The notes beneath the pieces are model-generated. The model was not told the origin of the DNA. It worked only from the letters and a program-made list of their open reading frames with translations, and made no database searches. DNA of 28,219 bases. It comes from CAZVAO01 sp964625175 (GTDB lineage Bacteria > Bacillota > UBA994 > PWPR01). Positions 21,922 to 28,219 of the stretch are shown here, in pieces. The position numbers were made by a program, and so were the translations under genes. Each line of letters opens with the position of its first letter. The first letter of the stretch is position 1. The stretch is from the NCBI GenBank assembly GCA_964625175.1, contig CAZVAO010000014.1, positions 1 to 28,219 of the forward strand. Direction: 5' to 3'.

Positions 21922-21930
21922 TGATATAAT
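21922..21930 (+). promoter_or_regulatory. Extended -10 promoter for the surface protein gene
   Basis: TGATATAAT matches the extended -10 consensus. Transcription would start near 21937 and give a leader of about 125 nucleotides. This placement makes any coding start at about 21932 very unlikely and supports the ATG at 22061. Confidence 0.6.
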
Positions 21931-22060
21931 ATTGGAAGTAGTTATTCTTAATATTAGCGGTAACGATAGATGGAGAATTTTGGGGGTTGATGCCGATGCT
22001 CTTAATTGTGCATATTGCAGAAACTTACAATACAAGTATGGTGTCAAAGGAGACAGGATT

Positions 22061-25000
22061 ATGCTGAAAAAGACAGGAAAAATAGGATTATTAATACTAA
22101 TTATGGGTTTGATTACAATCCAATTGCCTTTATTAGGGTATGCGGAGGCTATACAAGGTCCTGACTATGAAATGCAGGTACTCATAACGAAAGACACCGA
22201 TGTAATGTATGGAGGAAACCCTACGGTGGATGTGTCTCTGAGCGTTAGAACGGCTAATGGAGCGTCTTTAATTGGCAAGCAGAGCCTTACTTTAGTCTAT
22301 GATCAAGCTATTCTACAGTTGATTAATACGGAGGCCACTATTGATGTGCATAGTGCTCATGGTGCTGCAAACCCGCTTGCTTTGACCAGCAATATTGCCG
22401 CAGGACACGTGGTTGCACCTGATGAAGTTATTGCGGAACTCTACTATGCCTATAATGATGATGAAACCCTTGGCTGCATTTACCTTCAACCCGTGTTTGA
22501 TTATACAGGCTCCACACAGAGTTATACTGATTTCACCAATATTTCACAGGTGAAATTTGGATTTGTGGCGGGCAAGGGTCCTTCAGATGTCACGAATACA
22601 ACGATTCATTTCGTGAGCGAAGCGGATCCATTCATAGAAGATAAAGTCGCGATGCTAACGGCTGGTGATACAAACAACTATTTCTATGGTGCGTGGTCAG
22701 GTGCTGGTCTAACAGCGGATACGATTCCAGATGTTGAAATTGTAGGCTTCCTAGCTGCATTACCGGAGATCACAACAGATTTACCAGAAACCGATACAGC
22801 CGTGCAAACACGCGAAAAAACACTCACAGTAGCAGCTAATGGAGATAGTATTAGCTATCAGTGGTACTCGAATGATGAGGCCACTACTGTAACGCCAACC
22901 CTACTGGATGGTGAAACGGAAGCGACTTATACCTTTAGGCCAACAACCATTGGCACGGAGTATTATTTCTGCAAAATGACGAATACGGATGATACATGTA
23001 TCAATTCTGAAAATAGTTTAGAGAGTAGAGTTGTGACACTGACCGTTGAAGAGCCAGATGAAACCGCGCCTGTTTTAAGTGATGGTGAAGTTACTGTGAT
23101 CGGTTCGACTAGTGCTACGATCGAATTTACTGCAGATGAAGCAGGAAAGTTTGATGTGTTGGTTGTCAATAATGATGCCGTTCCCACTGTTGCTGATTTT
23201 AATAATCCTCTAACACGTGACATGATCGCTGGCGTGAATTGTTTTGATGTTAGTGGCCTAGCTATAAGCACTCCTTATGACGTTTATATATTGGCTGAGG
23301 ATGATGAACCTGCTGGATATATCAATACAATGACAGATCCGTTTAAAGTAGATATTCACACTATTAAAGCGACTTTAGGAGGTCGTGTTGCTATAAGTGG
23401 CGATGCCGCCTATGGTAATGCTTTGACTGTTAATATAACAGACCTGGAAAACAATGTTGACCAGAGTTCACTACACTATCAGTGGTTTTTGGATGGTGGC
23501 GCGATTCCAAGTGCAATAGGGACAATTTATCATTCTAATTCTTCGCAAATCGGACATGCTGTGACAGTCGGTGTTGTTTCTGATGATGAATACGGTACGA
23601 TGATTTCAAATGAAATTATTATTGAAAAGACAGCTGGTGCAGCTGCTCCGGTTGATCCTGCTCCTATTGATGTGGAGACAACTCATAACCGTATTACCCT
23701 ACAATCAATTACTAATGGCGAATACTCACTAAATGGGTTGGTTTGGCAGACTAGTACTCTATTTGAGGGTTTAGATCCAGGCGTAGAGTACACATTTTAT
23801 CAAAGAACTGTAGAAACAGAAACACAAAGTGCTTCACAGGCCAGTCATGCACTTATAGCAACCCACGATTTAGTTACATGTGATATTGCCAAAACGGATC
23901 GCGGAGCAACAACCGACGATGGGAGCATAACGATTTTCCCATATGGAGGAAGTGGCAATTATGAGTATAGTATTGATGGTGGATCCAATTGGGTTAACAC
24001 ACCGGTATTTACAGATTTAGCAGTAGGAGAGTATTTGGTCATGGTGCAGGATAGTCTACACTCCTCAAACCAATCAGCAATTGCAGACGTTCTAATCGTT
24101 AATGAGGGAGAGGTTACCGTTACCTTTGACCTGAATTATTTAGGCGGTGGCAGTTTCCAAACTACTACAGATGCTCAAGGCAACGTGGCAGAACCAGATG
24201 ACCCAGTTAGGAACCATTATGCGTTTGACCATTGGTATCAAGAGCCTTCTTGCCTTAATCTTTTCGATTTCTCACAAACAATATCGAGTCAAACGACTGC
24301 TTATGCAGGATGGCATCTAGATACCCTCAGCCGTTATGCTACTGTGGAAGGCACGAACCAATTTGATGAAACGTTGACAGTGCGACGGATATTACCCTAT
24401 GAAGCAACGGGAACAATGACTTATGAGTGGATTCGTTTGGATGGTTCAGATACGGTGGTAGGATCAGCCGCTTCTTATCATACTCAGCTAGCGGATGTTG
24501 GTTATAATTTAAAAGTAGTGGTGAGTTTCTCTGACTTGAATGGACAATATATCGAGACGATTCCATTCAGTAAGAAAGCAAATACTAATGTGCCACCAGC
24601 CCCAATAGTTGCAGCCGTTACTCGCAATAGCATTGTTTTAGTCAATTATAATGGTTATGAATATTCGCTGGATGGTCAAACCTGGGTGGATGGCTTTAAT
24701 TTCACTGGGCTTGCTCGTGGTACAGAGTACAGCTTCTATCAGCGAGTGGGAGAGACGGATACGCATCTGGCCTCCCCTACAAGTGAAGTAGTAGATATTA
24801 CGACCAATGACAAAGTATCAATAACAGCCTCTCAAACAGCTGCCTATGGGGCTGGGGCAGAGAATGCGACAATTACAGTTGTTGCTAACGGTGCTGAAGT
24901 ATATGAGTACCAAAGAGATGATGGGGATTGGCAATTGTCCGATACGTTTAGTGGTTTAGGTAGTGGTACCTATCATGTGCGCGCACGCGATCTGAATGAA

Positions 25001-26266
25001 ATTACAAATATTTCGCCCGATATTGTGATTGAAATAGAGGAACGCACTGATTGTGAAGTGACTTTCGATCTGAACTATGTTGGTAGCACGAACTTTGACG
25101 TAATGGTGAACCTTGGTGATCCAGTCAGTCGACCGACCGATCCAATTCGTTTGGGTTATGATTTCGATGACTGGTATCAAACAGTGGCCTGCCAGGATCT
25201 ATACAACTTTAATACGATTATTAATCTACCGCGAACAATCTTTGCCAATTGGACGATTGCTGACCTTGCTGGAAGCATTAGCATTAACGGCAATGTACAG
25301 TATGGGCAAACTATTACCGCTGACATCAGCAACATTACAAACAATACAGGCGTTTTAAGCTACGAGTGGTTTGTCAATGGACAATCCGTTGGAACAAATG
25401 CCTCTTATCAGCCTGTCGCAGCAGATATCGGCCAAAACCTTACTTTGACTGTAAAATCCTCTGTGCAGACTGGTGAGGTTACTTCAGCCAGTAGCCTAAT
25501 CGCCAAAGCAGATGGACCAGTGGCACCTAGTAGTCCATCTTTAGTGACTAAAACTACTAGTTCTGTGACCTTAAGCGCACATAATGGTTATGAATATTCA
25601 ATTAATAGTGGCCAAGCGTGGCAGACGAGTGCTGTCTTCAGTAATTTGCGTTCTGGCACAGGCTATATCTTTGTACAGAGAATTGCAGAGACCGCGACTC
25701 ATCTGGCTTCAGCAACAAGCGGAACCTTAAGTGTTACAACAACGTCGACGTCTTCAGGTGGCGGTGGCGGCGGTTGGTTCCCACCAATTGTGACGCCACC
25801 CATAATCGATTTTCCACCATTTGTTGAACCGGAGCCCATTGTGACGCAGGATATTGTGGTTCTGACAATCGGTGAGATCATGGCAAGTATGAACGGAGAG
25901 AGTAGTGAATTAGATGCAGGGCCTTTCATCGATTCAGAATCCGGGCGCACACTAGTGCCGATTCGCTTCATCTCCGAGATGTTGGGCGCACGTGTTAATT
26001 GGTTGGCTGAGACCCGTCAAGTCGAAATCATTGACGGAGATCAAGTGATTCTACTGACAATCGATTCCCCAATCGTTTTAGTGAATGGACTAGAACAGGA
26101 AATCGACATCGCCGCACGCATAGTCAGTGCCCGCACCTTCGTACCACTGCGTTTTGTGGCTGAAGTGCTTGGTGCACAAGTTAACTATGATGGTGCAACA
26201 AAGACCATAACGATTATCAAAGAAACGATTACGATCCCTGAATATGTCCCTCCGGTGACCCAATAG
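22061..26266 (+). CDS. Large modular surface protein with Ig-like, SprB-like and InlB B-repeat modules and a copper-amine-oxidase-N domain
   Basis: A 1401-residue secreted protein. Residues 1-30 form a signal peptide. Residues 36-227 form a beta-rich domain with a cohesin-like LTLVYDQAILQL segment, followed by an Ig-like domain (234-330) and an Fn3-like domain (335-432). Then a super-repeat of about 315 residues occurs two and a half times: Ig-like (437-524, 757-839, 1070-1149), GYEYS-type Fn3-like (532-602, 845-915, 1154-1227), SprB-like (607-682, 917-992) and InlB B-repeat with VTFDLNY...WYQ...W (685-752, 998-1067). A Ser/Gly/Pro linker (1227-1263) leads to a copper-amine-oxidase-N-type domain (1264-1388) with two RTxVPxRFxxExLGAxVxW/Y motifs, a common cell-surface module in Clostridia. 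The ATG at 22061 was chosen for AAAGGAG and the signal peptide. Likely an adhesin or scaffold; ligand unknown. Confidence 0.82.
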   Translation: MLKKTGKIGLLILIMGLITIQLPLLGYAEAIQGPDYEMQVLITKDTDVMYGGNPTVDVSLSVRTANGASLIGKQSLTLVYDQAILQLINTEATIDVHSAHGAANPLALTSNIAAGHVVAPDEVIAELYYAYNDDETLGCIYLQPVFDYTGSTQSYTDFTNISQVKFGFVAGKGPSDVTNTTIHFVSEADPFIEDKVAMLTAGDTNNYFYGAWSGAGLTADTIPDVEIVGFLAALPEITTDLPETDTAVQTREKTLTVAANGDSISYQWYSNDEATTVTPTLLDGETEATYTFRPTTIGTEYYFCKMTNTDDTCINSENSLESRVVTLTVEEPDETAPVLSDGEVTVIGSTSATIEFTADEAGKFDVLVVNNDAVPTVADFNNPLTRDMIAGVNCFDVSGLAISTPYDVYILAEDDEPAGYINTMTDPFKVDIHTIKATLGGRVAISGDAAYGNALTVNITDLENNVDQSSLHYQWFLDGGAIPSAIGTIYHSNSSQIGHAVTVGVVSDDEYGTMISNEIIIEKTAGAAAPVDPAPIDVETTHNRITLQSITNGEYSLNGLVWQTSTLFEGLDPGVEYTFYQRTVETETQSASQASHALIATHDLVTCDIAKTDRGATTDDGSITIFPYGGSGNYEYSIDGGSNWVNTPVFTDLAVGEYLVMVQDSLHSSNQSAIADVLIVNEGEVTVTFDLNYLGGGSFQTTTDAQGNVAEPDDPVRNHYAFDHWYQEPSCLNLFDFSQTISSQTTAYAGWHLDTLSRYATVEGTNQFDETLTVRRILPYEATGTMTYEWIRLDGSDTVVGSAASYHTQLADVGYNLKVVVSFSDLNGQYIETIPFSKKANTNVPPAPIVAAVTRNSIVLVNYNGYEYSLDGQTWVDGFNFTGLARGTEYSFYQRVGETDTHLASPTSEVVDITTNDKVSITASQTAAYGAGAENATITVVANGAEVYEYQRDDGDWQLSDTFSGLGSGTYHVRARDLNEITNISPDIVIEIEERTDCEVTFDLNYVGSTNFDVMVNLGDPVSRPTDPIRLGYDFDDWYQTVACQDLYNFNTIINLPRTIFANWTIADLAGSISINGNVQYGQTITADISNITNNTGVLSYEWFVNGQSVGTNASYQPVAADIGQNLTLTVKSSVQTGEVTSASSLIAKADGPVAPSSPSLVTKTTSSVTLSAHNGYEYSINSGQAWQTSAVFSNLRSGTGYIFVQRIAETATHLASATSGTLSVTTTSTSSGGGGGGWFPPIVTPPIIDFPPFVEPEPIVTQDIVVLTIGEIMASMNGESSELDAGPFIDSESGRTLVPIRFISEMLGARVNWLAETRQVEIIDGDQVILLTIDSPIVLVNGLEQEIDIAARIVSARTFVPLRFVAEVLGAQVNYDGATKTITIIKETITIPEYVPPVTQ

Positions 26267-26291
26267 GAATCATCAGAAAGGAAAGGTGATA

Positions 26292-28025
26292 ATGATGAAA
26301 TACAAACCCCTGCAATTCACACTGGCGCTACTGATGATTATGACCCTGATGGTTTCGCTTATGGCTTCTTCGGTATCCGAAGGCGATGGGGAGATTCTAG
26401 ACCCCGAAGCGGCAATAATCTATATTAATGGACATGAATGTCGATCAGGTGAGATCTTAGTGACCTATGCGGAGATGCAGCCAACATCCGCAGATCACAG
26501 AATTGGGAAAGCTCTAAATAGCAATCTATATTTAGAAAATGTACCAAGCACAATGACCACTAACGATTATATGACGCAAATGTTAGAGAAACCCGGTGTT
26601 GTCGCTGTTCAGCCAAACTATTTCTATAGAGCTGAATTAGAAGTTGACGATCCTGCGGCGCTTTTACCAAGTCCCACACAGTGGTACTTGGATACAATTA
26701 ATGCCTATGAGGCTTGGGATATTACGATGGGATCTACTGGAGAGGGTGATAAGATCAAGGTTGCTATTCTCGACAGTGGGATTGATATTGATCATGAAGA
26801 CCTCGCGGGTCAATTTAGCTATATTACATCTGTAGTCGATAGTAGTGGTGGCGAAGATGATGATGGACATGGGAGTCATGTGGCAGGCATTGTCGCAGGT
26901 ATTGCCAATAATGGTACTGGCATAGCGGGGATTGCTCCTGAAGCGGAACTGCTGATTATCGATGTGTTTACAAATGATAATGGGGATTTGGGTACGGATT
27001 CAGCTACGCTCGTTGAGGCATTCAGTTATGTTGTTGCCCAGGATGCAAGAGTGGTTAACATGAGTCTTGGTGGGTATACTAATTATGACAATGCCTTAGC
27101 AACGACCCTTGAGAATGCAACTAATGCAGGTATTGTTTGTGTAGCTGCCGGTGGAAATAGAAGTACAGATAGTCCACACTACCCAGGCGATTATGAGGCC
27201 TGTATCGCAGTTATATCAACAGACAGCGATGACAGCAGAAGTAGCTTCTCTGATTACGGAGATCTAAAGGATATTGCCGCTCCAGGGGGGTCCATTTATT
27301 CTACCTACTATAATGGTGGTTACCATACACTGAGCGGTACTTCTATGGCATCGCCAGTTGTAGCAGGTGTAGCTGCTTTAGTGCTTTCAGTCAACCCTGA
27401 TCTGTCCGTGGATGAAGTCAAAAACATCCTTTATACGACAGCTCGTGATTTAGGTGATCCAGGTAAAGATGATGATTATGGTTGGGGGATTGTCAATGCC
27501 GAAGCAGCAGTTAATGCAGCTTTAGCTACTCTTAACGGCACCCTATCAGATACGCTTGGTTGGGGCGGTCGTCCTAGTGATAACATAGTCGTTGAAGTTT
27601 TTGCAGATGATGACAACGCGTATGCAAATGTCCTTGAAAGCACTGATACGGATGTTAACGGTGAATTTGAGCTTACACTAGCTGCTGGCACATACCATAT
27701 TCAACTCAGCACGCCCCGTTGTCTGACGACGACTTATCGAGATGTCGTTATATTAGGTGGTGAATCAAATATACTGGACGCTAGCACGAACTTGGTTCAG
27801 CTTATTGCCGGTGACATCGACGGCAACGGTATGATTACATCAACGGACGAGGGCATTCTGATGAATACCGCTAATTTCGGACACGCCGTCACGGATAGTG
27901 GGGTTAATCCCCTCTGTGACTTAAATGGTGACGGTGTGATTGATGGTGAGGACTTAGGCATCCTTAAAGACATAAACCATTTCTATAAAGTCGATATGGA
28001 AATTGATTATGCACCTGCACAATAA
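26292..28025 (+). CDS. Secreted subtilisin-like serine protease with C-terminal dockerin
   Basis: A 577-residue S8 protease. Residues 1-28 form a signal peptide. A short I9-like propeptide follows (about 45-115, ending VVAVQPNYFY). The catalytic domain spans about 130-415 with AILDSGIDIDH (Asp161), DGHGSHVAG (His193), AAGGN (oxyanion Asn289) and SGTSMASP (Ser351). Next are a carboxypeptidase-regulatory-like beta domain (about 420-500) and a type I dockerin (503-566) with two calcium loops, DIDGNGMITSTDE and DLNGDGVIDGEDLG. Dockerins dock onto cohesins on scaffold proteins, so the enzyme is probably held in a surface complex. It follows the modular surface protein by 25 bases and is probably co-transcribed with it. 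AAAGGA lies nine bases before the ATG at 26292; an ATG three bases later is equally possible. Confidence 0.93.
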   Translation: MMKYKPLQFTLALLMIMTLMVSLMASSVSEGDGEILDPEAAIIYINGHECRSGEILVTYAEMQPTSADHRIGKALNSNLYLENVPSTMTTNDYMTQMLEKPGVVAVQPNYFYRAELEVDDPAALLPSPTQWYLDTINAYEAWDITMGSTGEGDKIKVAILDSGIDIDHEDLAGQFSYITSVVDSSGGEDDDGHGSHVAGIVAGIANNGTGIAGIAPEAELLIIDVFTNDNGDLGTDSATLVEAFSYVVAQDARVVNMSLGGYTNYDNALATTLENATNAGIVCVAAGGNRSTDSPHYPGDYEACIAVISTDSDDSRSSFSDYGDLKDIAAPGGSIYSTYYNGGYHTLSGTSMASPVVAGVAALVLSVNPDLSVDEVKNILYTTARDLGDPGKDDDYGWGIVNAEAAVNAALATLNGTLSDTLGWGGRPSDNIVVEVFADDDNAYANVLESTDTDVNGEFELTLAAGTYHIQLSTPRCLTTTYRDVVILGGESNILDASTNLVQLIAGDIDGNGMITSTDEGILMNTANFGHAVTDSGVNPLCDLNGDGVIDGEDLGILKDINHFYKVDMEIDYAPAQ

Positions 28026-28051
28026 GGTCTAGAAATTAATGACCAACATAC

Positions 28052-28094
28052 AAGGACTGTAGCACTGATTGACAGTGTGCAGTCCTTTTTTCTT
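28052..28094 (+). terminator. Terminator after the subtilase gene
   Basis: AAGGACTG pairs with CAGTCCTT and the inner CACTG with CAGTG around ATTGA, followed by TTTTTTCTT. It lies 26 bases past the stop codon. Confidence 0.88.
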
Positions 28095-28099
28095 AGTAG

Positions 28100-28164
28100 A
28101 TGACCATTAGGGCCTGTCCCCAATGGTCAGTTGGTGACCACCAGGGACAGGCCCTAATGGTCAT
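28100..28164. repeat. Perfect 21-bp inverted repeat (REP-like hairpin)
   Basis: The 21-base left arm (28100-28120, with GACCATTAGGGCCTGTCCC) is exactly the reverse complement of the right arm (28144-28164). The 23-base middle contains a further TGGTCA/TGACCA pair, so the whole 65 bases can fold into one long hairpin. GGGACAGGCCC is similar in style to the GGGACGGTTCT family at 21556. No T-tract follows, so a mobile palindrome is more likely than a terminator. Confidence 0.8.
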
Positions 28165-28182
28165 AATTAATGGCTTTAGCCA

Positions 28183-28205
28183 GTACCGCACACTAGGTGC
28201 GGTAC
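28183..28205. repeat. 9-bp hairpin near the window end
   Basis: GTACCGCAC and GTGCGGTAC pair perfectly around ACTAG. No T-tract follows on either strand within view. It could be an operator or another short palindromic repeat. Confidence 0.5.
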
Positions 28206-28219
28206 AATAAACCACCCGC

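Noticed and set aside
21932..22060. Earlier start of the surface protein adding 43 residues
   Set aside because: It would begin at the promoter -10 edge and bury the signal peptide; the ATG at 22061 follows AAAGGAG.

Overview
This window looks like part of a draft chromosome scaffold from an anaerobic Firmicute, most likely in the class Clostridia. That placement is inferred from gene content: strong purine-rich ribosome binding sites, an M42 peptidase, a surface protein ending in a copper-amine-oxidase-N-type domain, a dockerin-bearing subtilase and a Gram-positive-style MacAB operon. No rRNA, tRNA, CRISPR array or transposase gene was recognised. Two runs of exactly 100 N (236-335 and 4753-4852) are scaffold gaps, and both lie inside or beside intergenic repeats.

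Layout. 1-1080 is gene-poor and repeat-rich. 1081-2220 encodes a baeRF (eRF1-like) protein. 2576-4570 holds an M42 aminopeptidase and an alpha/beta hydrolase. 4879-8540 holds two leftward hydrolases, an M81 (MlrC-like) metallopeptidase and an M20 AbgB-like amidohydrolase, with a small four-helix-bundle gene between them flanked by G/C-rich intergenic repeats. Divergent from the M20 gene is a cysteine-synthase-family PLP enzyme (8748-9668). Next come an aspartate/glutamate racemase and a HisC-like aminotransferase, which form a two-gene operon (9933-11642). Together 2.5-11.7 kb reads as peptide and amino-acid scavenging and interconversion, including D-amino acids.

11831-15156 is the most unusual part. 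One reading frame joins a CPBP-type intramembrane protease to a complete nickel-pincer LarA-type racemase/epimerase. It is followed closely by a split UxaA/SuyAB-type dehydratase or sulfo-lyase (small SAF subunit plus large subunit). The LarA half has a good internal ribosome binding site and all the active-site residues I can recall for LarA, so it may also be made separately. A pathway of C2 epimerisation followed by elimination is the simplest reading. The substrate is unknown; sugar acids or 3-sulfolactate are candidates.

15157-15919 is intergenic and rich in 11-bp-periodic tandem repeats. 15920-21370 is a tight five-gene export operon: two TolC-like coiled-coil proteins, a MacA/HlyD-like adaptor, a MacB-type ATPase and a MacB-type permease. 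Intergenic REP-like palindromes follow. Then comes a 1401-residue secreted surface protein (22061-26266) with a roughly 315-residue four-module super-repeat, and a secreted subtilisin-like protease with a C-terminal dockerin (26292-28025). The window ends in a terminator and two strong palindromes.

Five of the promoters that can be read carry an extended -10 (TGnTATAAT or TGCTATTAT) with weak -35 boxes.
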